Assembly (NCBI GenBank): GCA_963995525.1
Contig: OZ023206.1
Location: forward strand, 23,791,777-23,855,776
Length of the DNA stretch: 64,000 nt
Direction of reading: 5' to 3'
Source of the DNA: Escarpia spicata
Lineage: Eukaryota > Annelida > Polychaeta > Sabellida > Siboglinidae
In this document: in pieces, positions 47,775 through 58,671 of the stretch
Layout: the number at the start of each line of letters is the position of its first letter
Numbering within the stretch: the stretch's first letter is position 1
Notes under the pieces: generated by a model
What the model was told of the DNA's origin: nothing
Databases searched by the model: none
Seen by the model: the letters and a program-made list of their open reading frames with translations, nothing else
Translations under genes and position numbers: made by a program

Positions 47775-47919
47775 AAAGCCATCTTATTTACACAGTCACA
47801 GTGCATGCGCGCATAGTTTAATTGATAAACTTACCATCGCGCCACGTAACGGAGTTGGGAACAAATACTACGCAGAAAATTTACGAAGTGAGTTACGACA
47901 GTGTGACGTCACTTTCTTC

Positions 47920-48079
47920 TAACAATGGCGCAGTCTATAGAAATTCGGTAGTTGTGTGTTCAAAAATATTTTCCTGGTAAACCGTTGACATTAAAAATTT
48001 GATTGTAGTTAGAAATTGTTAGTTTGTATTAACTCTTCTAGATGCTTAACACCAAAACGTTGCCTTTTGTTTTCCTTAA
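47920..48079 (-). repeat. Right terminal inverted repeat
   Basis: Partner of 42643-42812. After its TTAA the flank reads GTAATCGGACGTGTG, compared with TTAATCGGACGTGTG at the paralogous empty site. Confidence 0.85.
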
Positions 48080-48300
48080 GTAATCGGACGTGTGTGATTG
48101 TGAAATCACAACGGCCCATCTATGTTGGACAGTTCGTATTGTACACGTGCATAATAGTTGAGGAAAGTTATAAATGAACTGAAAATAACTTTATTCTATT
48201 CCAGTTCCACACAATTCCTAAATCGATTAGTTATTATACAAATAACAAGTAGTAAATTGCTTCAAAAATAGTTACCCACTTTCACGGAACTAACTCATAA
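48080..48300 (+). repeat. Right flank of the transposon target, repeated at 49375-49600
   Basis: Shared landmarks in the same order: taatcggacgtgtg, tatgttggacagt, gtacacgtgca, aagttataaatgaa, aactttatt, and acacaattcctaaatcgatt followed by agttattata. Confidence 0.8.
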
Positions 48301-48527
48301 GACATGGTGCCAAAACACACTGCTTATCAAATCAGCTTAATATATACCTACGAACGAACCTCCCAAGTAAAGGTTAAAAAGAATAATTAATCAACAGTTC
48401 TTTCACCAATTTCACAGTCATCAATTTTGTCGTTACGGGAGCAGCGCGCCGGGCGCCCACTCGTCTCGCTTGGCCGACATTACCCCGGTTGCGTGAACGG
48501 GGAAGTCTAGCCAAAGAGATTATAAGT

Positions 48528-48575
48528 TTACTACTACTACTACTACTACTACTGCTACTGTTACTACTTCTACTA

Positions 48576-48617
<42 letters not shown>

Positions 48618-48632
48618 TTACTACTACTACTA

Positions 48633-48711
<79 letters not shown>

Positions 48712-48712
48712 A
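48528..48712. repeat. (CTA)n microsatellite
   Basis: About 60 ACT/CTA triplets with few interruptions. The poly-leucine frame is an artefact. Confidence 0.95.
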
Positions 48713-49292
48713 GTACTATCAGTTGCAACCAGTCGTAACTAATTCGCAGAATACTTCTTGAATTGCACAAAACCAATCAAATCTTCACCCAGCTGCAAAT
48801 GACTGGCGATATGGACACACATTTTCTTCCGAATGATTATGATCACCTTTATCCCTACCTGCAGAATCTGACCAACCATGGCGTTGCCGTCGATCACTTT
48901 AACGTATGCGCACAGTCGTCGCCTTAGAACACTCACCCAAAATAGTGTTATATTGGCGAGATGGAGAGCATATACGATTTACGACATCTCCAAACATTGT
49001 CCAAGTTCATCGGCTAACGTGCATCAGACGACGCCACCGCCACTGACAGAACAGGTGCTCAACGCAACACCACCGCACTTGCATTCGTGGTGCGCGTAGT
49101 AGTCACTGTGTTTTTAAAAGTATAGACCTTACGTTAAGTCAAGCATCTGGCGGAAAATCACCATGCTTCTTATGCCTGTCATGAAAATAACTAAGTGATA
49201 TACGAGTAACAGTAACAACGATAACACAATAACAAATGGCTACCAGTTACAATGTTGACAGAATTTACTTCAAATGCACTACAGGTTGCAAA
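48713..49292. other. Spacer, no gene recognised
   Basis: A broken plus-strand frame (DTHFLPNDYDHLYPYLQNL near 48810-48870) has no known relative that I recognise. Confidence 0.45.
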
Positions 49293-49600
49293 GGTACCAC
49301 GTGATAGTGATTTCATATTCCGCCATCTTAAATGCAATAATCCGTCATGAAGCAAAGAAATATATCATCCTTAATCGGACGTGTGTTATTATGAATTGAT
49401 AACTGCGCACCTATGTTGGACAGTGCGAATCGTACACGTGCACACTAATAGAGTAAACCCACCGTGCAAAAGCACCAAAGTTATAAATGAAATGAAATTA
49501 ACTTTATTTTATTCCACTTCCACACAATTCCTAAATCGATTAGTTATTATAAAAATAAGAAATAGTAGGGTGCAACAAAATACTTACCTACTTTCACCGA
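49293..49600 (+). repeat. Paralogous empty target site of the THAP transposon
   Basis: The sequence gtaccacgtgatagtgattt, then catcttaaatgcaataatcc and gtcatgaagcaaagaaatat matches the left flank of the transposon (42566-42646). TTAA (49371-49374) follows, and then the right flank (tcggacgtgtg...) matching 48084-48300. So the two flanks are contiguous here. Confidence 0.82.
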
Positions 49601-51060
49601 TAGCGCCAGCACCTCATGCCGCACTTGAGCCTACGGTGTCAGCAGCCCCGACCCTGAAGCGTGAGAAGGTCCTGCCTCAGTACATGTGATGTATGTGCCA
49701 AGCTATCTTCACCAGACGCTTGCATACTTTTTGATGTTGTGCCAGCAAGTTGGTTTGTGAAGCTGCCAAACAAGCAGAGTTTAACGAAATACGTGTGTGT
49801 ACGTAGTTTCCGTACATTACCTTCACCAGCAACTTGCATACTGAAGATACTTGATAACGTGTATAATTCTCTTTTATAGGTAGTGACTGTGGCAAAAGGT
49901 CACGTGAGCGTGGTGAATAAACACGGACTGCAGAGTCTAAATTACACACGCAGACAGCGGATTAGAAAATACAATCACGGACTGTAGAGTAAAATCATAT
50001 TTATGTATCTTTTTTATAGTACATAACCTATAATAATTTGTGTCCTTTTTAGGTTGTCAATGCAAGGTTATGAATGTTATTATTATTAATTATTATAGGT
50101 TATGTACTATAAAAAGAAACATAAATATTGTTTATAATCATAATATTTATTTGTGTCTGTTTTCGGTTGTCAATGCCAGGTTATGAATTTTAGTATTATT
50201 CGTAGCGTGGATAGAACCAGAGGTTTTTGGCGAAGAAGCACGAATTTAAACACTGCAATACAGAAAACGATAGCAAAGGTCTAATGTCAATTTGAACAAT
50301 ACATGTAGTACTGGTACATCCTGTCTGGATAGTGATTATACTCATACACTATTCACCATAATTATGAATTATATTTAATCGTATATGAAAATTACGCTAC
50401 ATGTATTAAATGTTCACTGAGAAATCAACCGACAATTATTGCTCTCATCGGAATACAGTCGTATAGTTTACGTCTATGAAGTTAGCTACACATGTAGGCG
50501 TTAAAGAAAATGTAATACATTTCTAACTGATATTGTAGGCTATACTTGTATGTAACATATTGTACGGCTATAAAACGCAGACACGTTCAATTTTGAAGGG
50601 TAACGATTTTAGGTAATATCCATAACCATCACGTAGGTATGCCGAAATATGATTTTACTCTACTGCCCGTGCTTGTAATTTCTAATCCGCGATCTGTGTG
50701 TGTAATTTATACTCAGCAGTCCGTGCTTATTCGCTACGCTCACGTGATCTTTCGCCACGGTCATTAACTATAAAAAATAAATATACACATTATTAGGTAT
50801 CTTTAGAATGCAAGCGCCTGGTCAAGGTAATGTACAGAAACTATATATACACAAGTATTTCGTTAAACTCTGCTTGTTTGGCCGCTTCCCGGACCAACTT
50901 GGTGGCACAACATGACAAGTATGCAAGCGTCTGGTGAAGGTAGATTGGCACATACGTCACATATACTGGGGCAGGATCTTCTGACGCTTCGGTGTCGGGG
51001 CTGCTGGCGCCGTAGGCCTAATGGCGGCATGAGGTGCTAGCGTTATTGGGACCGGCAACC
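49600..51060. repeat. Large inverted repeat (about 410-bp arms), possible fold-back element
   Basis: The left arm 49600-50005 and the right arm about 50645-51060 are inverted copies. Shared parts include cacctcatgccgc, agcagccccgac, accagacgcttgcatact, aaacaagcagagtttaacga, cacgtgagcg, and gtagagtaaaatcatattt. Arms differ by about 15%. The roughly 640-bp interior has its own structure: an inverted repeat (about 49998-50040 with 50087-50129) and a direct repeat (ggttgtcaatgc(a/c)aggttatgaat near 50053 and 50169). No transposase is seen. Confidence 0.8.
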
Positions 51061-53700
51061 AGTTAGACAAAAGTACACCGGCTACCAACTGTCAGAAGGT
51101 ATTCGACTCAATTCAATCGGTTCAGTTCGACTATTTTACTACGCGTACCTACGCCGATTGCCGTCAGTTTGACCGAATTAGCAGAAAAGTTCAAATTTTA
51201 TAACTATTATAAGCTATAAATAGTTTTTAGAAATATATATGGGTCTTTCAGTATATGTAGTGACCTATTCCATGACATGATTGACCTATTTCATAACATC
51301 TATGGCGTAATTTATAGTTCACCACATAAAACACACGAATTTAAGCACTAACTTACGGAAATAATATCAAGGGTCTAATTCCAAGATGGTCGCTCTTTTC
51401 GGAAAAACGGTTCTGATATCACATCGATCTATATGTTCATTTTAGACACTTCTAAGCCTGTGCCTACGGGACAATAATAATAATAATAATAAACTTTATT
51501 TATACACCATCAAATCCGGGACTAATGACCCCCGTTCACGGGTGTTTACAAATTGCCAATCATATAAGAAGCATAAAAACAGACAAGTGGTATCATGTGC
51601 GACAGGTTCAAATGCTTTTCGGCATATTTTGTTATTGTCTCATCAAGTTAAAAGTAGCCCAAAGAGCCTATCCTTTAACATGGGGAAATTTCCCTATCTT
51701 TTAACAAAAAATTTAAGCCCTATCTTTTAACATGGAATTATTCTTTTCGGCATATATTGTTATTTTCTCATAATGTTAAAAGTAGCCCAAAGATGCTATC
51801 TTTTAACATGGTGAAATTTCCCTATCTTTAAACATAGGATTTAAGCCCTATCTTTTAACATGGTAAATTGAATTTGAGGTCTTGCTTTAAGGTCTTTCTC
51901 CGAAATTCTGCCAAAAATCTATCATTTTGGCGCGGCGCGGAGTCGTCCTTGGTGGAACATGAACTACTTTCCCATGTTTAAAAATGGTAACCTGAACTAC
52001 TTTCTTCCACTTCCACGGCGCCGCGCCAGCGTCCGACGTAAGAGACATATAATACTACTTACATATGAGTTTTATGGAAGTAATTTGTCATGGCAATGTA
52101 AACAAAGGATTATAATTATTATTTTTGACCTAACTACGGAAACATCCTCGTTGAGCCGCTAGCCGTTGTATACAGTGCATCTACCATACATACACACAGG
52201 CTACATTATCAACCAATCAATTGCCTCATAACAAAACCATATTTAAAACAAACTGAACATGTGTCTGCGTTACAGGGATCGAGAGCTTCGAATAGACATT
52301 ACCAAAACTCCGCAAGGCTGCGCAGTTTTTTCTGCCAATAATATAAAAAAACTTTTACCTCAGCGGGGGGGGGGTCAGGTCCGCGCTCACATTGCACCTC
52401 TTGCATACGGGCCTGGGTCAAAAAGTACATGATATCCACGCCTACGTACAGGATGTTGTTGTTTTCCGCGGTTGAAAAACAAAATTGCAAAAATGCTACG
52501 GGCTTATTAAACTAACATTTGCGGGCAGTATATGTCCAACACATGTATCGTAGTATTAAGAATAATATCAAGACAGAACCAAAAACAGACATATTACTTC
52601 CTTTAATACTAGAATAAATATGTTGAAGAAATACTAAATTGCGTCGAATAAGCCGGAAATATTGTTCGCTATTTTAATGTTGAGCTGCGAAATGTTCAAA
52701 CTAGAGTAACAAATGCACTCTCAATTGGATTACCGATTACACGGAATCACAATTTTACTTATATGGGTATAAAAGTCGGGTCACGCAGTTGGCACAACAG
52801 GTCAAATCGATTATAGTATAAAATAAACCGCCGTTAGATCGCTATGGCGCATATGTCTGCTATGCTTTTTTGTAAACGTATTTTTCAGTAAGCATCCGAT
52901 ACGTGTAAATATATATATTAAAATACGCTATCTCCATATATCTAGTGTTATTTGCGATTATTTCCACCACTCACAGCGAACTAGGCTGACTTGTTCTCGA
53001 TTTCACCTTTGAACTTTGAAACTGGGATAGCGTGTATTGATTGAGATTAGGCGTTGGTGCACCGCGATTTAGCGTGTAGATATGTCAGACACAGTTTTCG
53101 CGCTGGGCCACGCAATGGCATAAAGTGATCGATTAGTTTGGTGCTGTACACAACCTTGCTGACAGTGTCCACATATTACATTTGCACAGCTCCAAAATGT
53201 CAACTCAGAATGTTAAAATGTTATATGATTGACGGATCGCGTGCAGATAATTGTTATGGTGAAAGATGTCAAACTTTGCAACTGTATCTAAATGAGGATA
53301 TTTAGTATTTTTGAACACTTTTCATACATATAAATATTTCAGTAAAAAACTGTCAACGTCTAAGTATTTAATGTTACATGCTGCAGTACCTCTATAAAAT
53401 CATGAAAACGGTAAAGGATAGATGTTGCTACTTACGACTTTGGTGATTTAACGACATACAATTGATAACTTTTACGTTTCGGAAATCAACTTACAACATA
53501 TATATATAGTCCACATACCTATAGATTGTGGACTATGGCTAAACATTTGGTCGACTTTCAAACCGATCTGAACGTTATACATTTTAATGATTTATTGTCT
53601 TTAACTGGTATAATATAACATGAACAATAAATAATACTATTATAATATTAAATTAAAATATATAATGCTAATTATAAAAACATTTGACACATTTCCTTTT
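51061..53700. other. Intergenic region upstream of the PKS gene
   Basis: Contains an (AAT)n tract at 51472-51492 next to aactttatttatacacc. A two-copy tandem repeat of 128 bp lies at 51615-51863 (cttttcggcatat start; tctttaacatgg-type ends). A GC-rich palindromic pair ggcgcggcgcgg / cggcgccgcgcc lies at 51931-51942 and 52015-52026. No coding frame is recognised. The PKS promoter and a 5' UTR exon may lie here. Confidence 0.5.
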
Positions 53701-53714
53701 CCAGCACCCCGGCC

Positions 53715-53798
53715 ATGCCGTCCAAACAGAAAATTGCCATCGTTGGCATTGGATGTCGTTTTGCCGGGGGAATCGACAACGTCCAGGAGTTCTGGAAG
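53715..53798 (+). CDS. PKS exon 1: KS N-terminus
   Basis: Encodes MPSKQKIAIVGIGCRFAGGI and DNVQEFWK, the first beta strand of a ketosynthase (IAIVGIGCR-x-AGG). The start is the first Met after an acceptor-like site, and the donor AAG|GTAAGA leaves phase 0. It is 28 codons long. Confidence 0.9.
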
Positions 53799-54088
53799 GT
53801 AAGATCAAATCGCTACCATGTGATTTTGTTCCAGTTGTTACAGTACATGTGATTATATTATTTTAACTTAACACGGAAGCTGAACAGCTAAGTTTGTAGG
53901 ATTACGTAAAGATAAATTTCGCAGGATATGGAGAAGTGCATAGAATGAGAGGAAGACATATGGGGAGAAGAGATGGATGGAGTGAAGTAGTGTGGGAACA
54001 GTGAAGGGAAACAAAGGAAAAGGAAACAAGGGAGTATGTTCCGAGGCCAGCCTGACCCCGAACTGCAGGGTGTAATAGGGGAGCAACA

Positions 54089-54285
54089 ATGTGTGTGCGT
54101 GTGCGTGTGCGTGTGCGTGTGCGTGTGCGTGTGAGTGTGCGTTTGCGCGAGCGTGTGATGTGCGTGTGCGTGTGCGTGTGCGTGAGCGTGTCCGGGTGGC
54201 GTGAGTGTGTGTGCGTGCGTGTGTGCGTGTGCGTGTGTTTGTGCGTGTGCTTGTGCGTGTGCGTGAGTGTGTGTGTGTGTTACAA
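54089..54285. repeat. (GTGTGC)n microsatellite in PKS intron 1
   Basis: GTGCGT/GTGTGC hexamers with imperfect units. Minus-strand His/Ala-rich frames here are artefacts. Confidence 0.92.
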
Positions 54286-54998
54286 TAATTGTAAGATTAA
54301 ACGGCGACGCCATTACGCGAAATTTAGAATACAAAAACACTACCATGCAGCCGTTTACTAACCAAATGTTTATTACACAGTTCAACAACAACTTTAGTAG
54401 AACATAGAACTTAAACCTAGAATGTATGTCGTAGTCTACACGAACATAACTAGGGAAAATAAACACATTGATAGAAAATACAATTTCAAAACTATGTTGC
54501 CGTTCACCCTGTGTAATGCTGGTTGGTTTTCACAATATGATCGCAATGCGTCCGAATGGTGGATCCTAACACAAAGATAGCTGCACATGTAATAATGTCC
54601 ACATTACCAATTATTCAAGCTGCAACTAAACAACATTCGCAGTCGTTAGGTGATATACAATAATGGCATGACGTACGGCATCTGGTGACACAATCTAAAA
54701 CTACAATTCCCCGCAAGCTGGCGTGCTTTTATATGAAAGCATTGAACTTCAGCGTCAGAGTTCAGCGCAAAACTACTAAACCACAGCAGTCCCCCCTCCC
54801 CATCTTCGGATGTCATCAGTTGAGCCAAGACAGCGGAGATAAGCGCTGGAGGAGGTGAAGTTACGGCGGCGCAGCGGCGAAACAATTTCAACAGCACCCC
54901 GTCCGTCTTCCGGTGCTCATGCGTCGCGAATATGGTATATTATATTTGCGAAGACGTAGCCAACAAATATTTATTACCATGCATTTTAAATAGTTGTC

Positions 54999-55200
54999 TG
55001 AATGCAATAGGCGCTGCTGGGGGGGGGGGGCTGTGATTGTAATATATATTGTGATCTGACCCCATTAGGCGTAGTCGGAGGGCAGCTATTGTAAAATATA
55101 TTGTGGTCTGACCCCAACACATGCTGTGTGATGGCGTCGAATGTGACGTTTATTGTGGTCTGACCCCAACAGGCGCTGTCTGAGGGTCGTGATTGCAGTA
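54999..55200 (+). repeat. 52-bp tandem repeat covering the exon 2 splice acceptor
   Basis: The segment (a)ttgtggtctgaccccaacag followed by gcgctgtctgagggtcgtga is present about 3.5 times. Equivalent acceptor positions are 55010 (atagGCGCTG), 55068 (attagGCG), 55120 (acacAT, AG lost) and 55172 (acagGCGCTG, the true site); the last three are spaced exactly 52 bp. A run of 12 G lies at 55019-55030 in the first unit. Confidence 0.85.
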
Positions 55201-55344
55201 GTGCGCTGCCGCAGGACCGCTTCGACGTCGCCGCCTTTTACCACCCGGATCTGAAGAAGAACGGAAAGTTGTATTGCGAGCGCGGCGGCTTCCTCAAGCA
55301 GGACGTGCTCGAGTTCGACAGGCAGTTCTTCAAAATGCCCCGAG
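55173..55344 (+). CDS. PKS exon 2: KS
   Basis: Encodes ALSEGRDCSSALPQDRFDVA, AFYHPDLKKNGKLYCERGGF and FDRQFFKMPRG. Acceptor CCCCAACAG and donor CGAG|GTGAAT, phase 1. The text is typical of animal and fungal-type PKS KS domains ('G-FL...FD-QFF-M'). Confidence 0.9.
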
Positions 55345-55763
55345 GTGAATATCTAGTCAGCGCTGTTCTCAATTGACAATATCGTAATGTTCACAGCAAC
55401 TGTTAATTGTACAGTTTATGTGTAGATAGTTTAAACACAGAACAATCTACATAAGGGTTTTAATACAATAACGAAAGCACTCATATAATCATGGCAATTT
55501 GTTCTGAAGAGTAAAACTAACAAAAGCCAAATAATATCTTGTACTTGTTAATTTCGACAGTTGTGGTAAGAAGCAACGTTATCGTGCTTTGATAAGAAGC
55601 GATAAAAAATTAACACGTATAAAGATTGCAACGACAGTGGCACCATATCGATATATTGTTGCTAAACACATTGTACTTTGTTGTTGTGAATTCGAAACGT
55701 TCGTTGTAAGTTATTAACTGATTATATGAAGTATATAGCAAATGGATGTATTGTGTACTTCAG

Positions 55764-55871
55764 ACGAGGCGGAACAATTGGACCCACAAGGTCGTCTCCT
55801 GTTGGAAGTGACGCAGGAAGCGTTAGAAGATGCAGGACTGCTGCCCAAGTCAATGAAGGGATCAAACACAG
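55764..55871 (+). CDS. PKS exon 3: KS
   Basis: Encodes DEAEQLDPQGRLLLEVTQEA and LEDAGLLPKSMKGSNT. This is the conserved 'EAxxLDPQQRLLLE' helix, where the second Q is G here. Phase 1 at both ends. Confidence 0.9.
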
Positions 55872-56156
55872 GTTCGATTATATCACAACGTTGGATGTCA
55901 TTTCCTGTGACAAAATGGCGATCGCGAAGGCATTGTATTTCCTATTTGAAGTTATATTCTACCAGTTGTCCAGTAACAATGCAAAATAGCCTTATCATGA
56001 ATGGTTTGAGGTGATAAAATACGCGATACACTGTTATGCTGACTAAAAGGTGTAACAGTGCGTAGTGCCTAAACATCCTATTCCTTTTCTCTGTTAAGCA
56101 TTATACTATACATATATATTCTCCGAACGCATATGTCTACACACATGTCATTATAG

Positions 56157-56240
56157 GTGTATTCATGGGTGGAACAGCCAGTGAATATCAAGCTCTACAT
56201 TCGATACCAGTGAGGCATATTTCACAGTACACGAATTCCG
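56157..56240 (+). CDS. PKS exon 4: KS
   Basis: Encodes (G)VFMGGTASEYQALHSIPVRH and ISQYTNSG, following an ATTATAG acceptor and ending at CCG|GTAAGC, phase 1. 'VFMG...EY' is the usual KS strand before the nucleophile elbow. Confidence 0.9.
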
Positions 56241-56703
56241 GTAAGCAATGTCAACTACAATTCTCACTTTCTCATATGGTTAGCATGAAGAGATTATCTA
56301 CAGAATCTAGCAGAAAAATCTCAAACTTGATGTAATATGCATCAGCACTCAATAGGCCTGAACTACATTTCTTTTTGCTATCAGATGTGAGAGTAATATT
56401 TTCTTAATTCCAACATATCTTGCATTTTTTTCCTAACACCATAGCGCTATCAGATTATTTTTTAGGAGAATAATTATGGCCACTGTGATAACCCCTTATT
56501 ACTTCAGTACTATTGTGTGAATTGTAGAAGAAATTCTTCTTCTTCTAAGTGTCAATTCAACGCAATTAAACAGTTTATTCTTAAACAACAAGTAACGTCT
56601 GTAGCATAGATGTTCAGTCTACATACATTATGTTAGTGTAGTTTTCACTGAAAAAATACCTACCTACATACAGTATTAGTTATATTTACTGCTATTGTTG
56701 TAG

Positions 56704-56913
56704 GAACAAACAGTTGTATGATGGCGAACAGAATTTCGTACGAGTACGACCTGAACGGGCCCAGTTTAGTCGTCGACTCGGCTAGTTCGTCGTCGCTCTA
56801 CACGACGCATCTGGCATGCGAGGCACTCCGCCGAGGCGAATGCAATATGGCGATGGCAGGAGGCGTCAACCTACTTCTTATGCCCAACACCTTCATCGGC
56901 TTCTGTCAAGCAG
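56704..56913 (+). CDS. PKS exon 5: KS nucleophile region, Cys replaced by Ser
   Basis: Encodes TNSCMMANRISYEYDLNGPS then LVVDSASSSSLYTTHLACEA and MAMAGGVNLLLMPNTFIGFC. In active KS domains the elbow is V-D-T-A-C-S-S-S-L. Here it is VDSASSSSL, with AGT (Ser, residue 177) at 56784-56786 where TGT/TGC is expected, one base from Cys. Neighbouring KS landmarks (NRISY, DLxGPS, AGGVN) are well kept. Family knowledge: KS domains without the Cys cannot form the acyl-thioester and so cannot condense, though Gln variants act as decarboxylases in loading modules. Confidence 0.9.
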
Positions 56914-57262
56914 GTATCTAAACGACGCGACATACTCATTATCGTCCAATTTTTTCATCACGCTTGTACGTGATGCTGCCGTTTCCGATAAAGATCCCGT
57001 AATTATAAAAAAAGGTTGAACATTGAAAATAATGTAAATTGAAAGCTCTTACCAGATATTATATTGCATACTATATGTAGCTTTTAGGCAAAATTCAAAG
57101 TTCAATAAGCAACAGGGGATACATTAATTATAATAATCTTGAAACCACATACAATAATCATTCCTGTGAAGTAGTTGGACATCATTAAAAATAAATGTCA
57201 CTGTCGTCAAACATCGATTAACAGGATTACACAATACTCATATGACCTATACCCGATTCTAG

Positions 57263-58298
57263 GAATGCTGGCTCCGGACGATCGCTCTAAGAGTTTCGAC
57301 GCTTCTGCCGATGGTTACTCGAGGGGCGAAGGAGCCGGAGTGATCGTCTTGAAGCCACTGGACGGTGCACTAGCTGACAACGACCGCATCTACGCCTTCA
57401 TCCGTGGAGGGGCTCTCACCAACGATGGACGTACGATGGGCATTGCAAACACCAGCTATGACGCCCAGGTCGAGTTGTTGCGAAGGGAGTGCGCCTATGC
57501 CGCAGTTGCCTACGCAGACATCCAATATGTTGAGGCTCACGGAACGGGCACACAGGTCGGCGACACGAATGAAGCAAATGCTCTCGGCCAGACGGTCGGA
57601 ACAGCGCGTAAGAGTCGAGGCAGTCCTCTATACATAGGCTCGGTGAAGTCCAACATCTCCCACTGCGAAGGTTCGGCCGATATTGCCGGAATCATCAAGA
57701 CAGCACTGGCGCTGCAACACCAACAAATCCCTCCTGTCGTTCATTTCAGACGTGGCAACGAGAAGATCAAATTCGACGAGTATAACCTGAAGGTTCCACA
57801 TAAGTTGGAGCCGTGGCCAGAAAACGGCAAAAGCATGGCCGCTGTTAGCTCCTTTGGATTTGGAGGCGCTAATGCAAATCTTGTATTAGAAGGCATATAT
57901 ATTGATTCCGTAAATACAACTGTTGCAAGGAAAGAAGGGAAGATGGTGGTTGCAAAGCCGTTGTTGATTTCTTCTCACACAAAGGACGGACTGACAGAGA
58001 ACGCGAAGAAATGGATCTCCCACCTCCAGAAGAGCGAGGACAATTTCTACGACATCTTGTCGACGGCGGCACTGAGACGGCAGCACTACGGCCACAGAGT
58101 TGGTGTCTTGTGTCGGTCGAGAGAAGACGCCATCGCCGGACTGAAAGCGTTCATCGAGGATAGCGGCAGAACTCTCTACATCGACGGACATGTTCCGGAC
58201 GCACAGGTCGGCTCTGCCATTCGCCTCGTGTTTTTCTTCAACGGCATGGGCACACAGTGCTGCTCAAAGCAGAGCCAGTGTTTCGGGAAACCATATTG
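57263..58298 (+). CDS. PKS exon 6: KS C-terminal half, linker and AT start (frameshift near the end)
   Basis: KS motifs: KSFDASADGYSRGEGAG, VEAHGTGTQVGD with the first catalytic His (57538-57540), and GSVKSNISHCEGSADIAGII with the Lys and second His (57661-57663). AAVSSFGFGGANANLVLEG closes the KS. Then comes the KS-AT linker (KPLLISSHTKDGLTENAKKW; TAALRRQHYGHRVGVLC) and the AT start LVFFFNGMGTQ. Directly after GMGTQ the frame is lost: the next conserved stretch, EPVFRETIL before the donor TTG|GTAAGT, reads in another frame. This implies a missing segment of about 19-22 bases where W-x-x-M-G-R normally lies. Confidence 0.88.
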
Positions 58299-58577
58299 GT
58301 AAGTCCACAAAGTTTGTAACTAAATGACGAATATTTGAAGCAATCTTAGAAGGAATACACAGCGTTGTGAAAAATAATCGATTTGCACTATTCAGATGAA
58401 TTTCTTGTTGTGGATCTTTTCTGGGGTCTGATATGCGTGCCTCAGATACAAAATTAATACTTTATAATTTTGCTCAATGAAGCTTAGCTAGGTCATAACT
58501 AGAAGTAAAATGGGTAATGACTATACAGTCCTTTGTTGTTTTACTTACGTATTACATTTGTTGATTTGTTACTTCAG

Positions 58578-58671
58578 AAATTCGACAAATTGCTGAAGAC
58601 GCTCAAGTGCAGCTGGTCGGTGATGGAACAACTTGTAAACAGCCAGTTTAAAGACCGCATCCACGAAACTG
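58578..58671 (+). CDS. PKS exon 7: AT
   Basis: Encodes KFDKLLKTLKCSWSVMEQLV and NSQFKDRIHETG. Phase 0 at its 5' end fits EPVFRETIL and not the nominal frame of the previous exon, confirming the AT indel. Acceptor CACTTCAG-like (TTACTTCAG) and donor ACTG|GTAGAA. Confidence 0.82.

Larger units (their letters stand above)
42643..48079 (+). mobile_element. 5.4-kb THAP-type DNA transposon (Kolobok-like) with TIRs and TTAA-like ends
   Basis: The two ends are inverted copies of each other: GGAAAACAAAAGGCAACG at the left start (42648) and its complement CGTTGCCTTTTGTTTTCC at the right end (48058-48075), with homology running inward about 165 bp. TTAA sits at both outer edges (42643-42646; 48076-48079). 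The flanking DNA is found joined without the element at 49293-49600. Inside are remnants of a spliced plus-strand transposase with a THAP zinc finger and the 'MKAR...LSAL' C-terminal region, plus a short minus-strand Cys-rich frame. THAP domain plus TTAA target fits the Kolobok superfamily. The superfamily name is inference; the TIRs and empty site are seen directly. Confidence 0.8.

Noticed and set aside
47388..47816. 142-codon plus-strand ORF at the right end of the transposon
   Set aside because: It overlaps the minus-strand frame with the Cys cluster and shows no motif. Neither is certain, and the minus frame is slightly better supported.
48489..48761. Poly-leucine protein
   Set aside because: It is the translation of a (CTA)n microsatellite. 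The same applies to Cys/Val, His/Thr and Tyr/Ile frames at 1-230, 1900-2320, 42010-42343 and 54089-54361.
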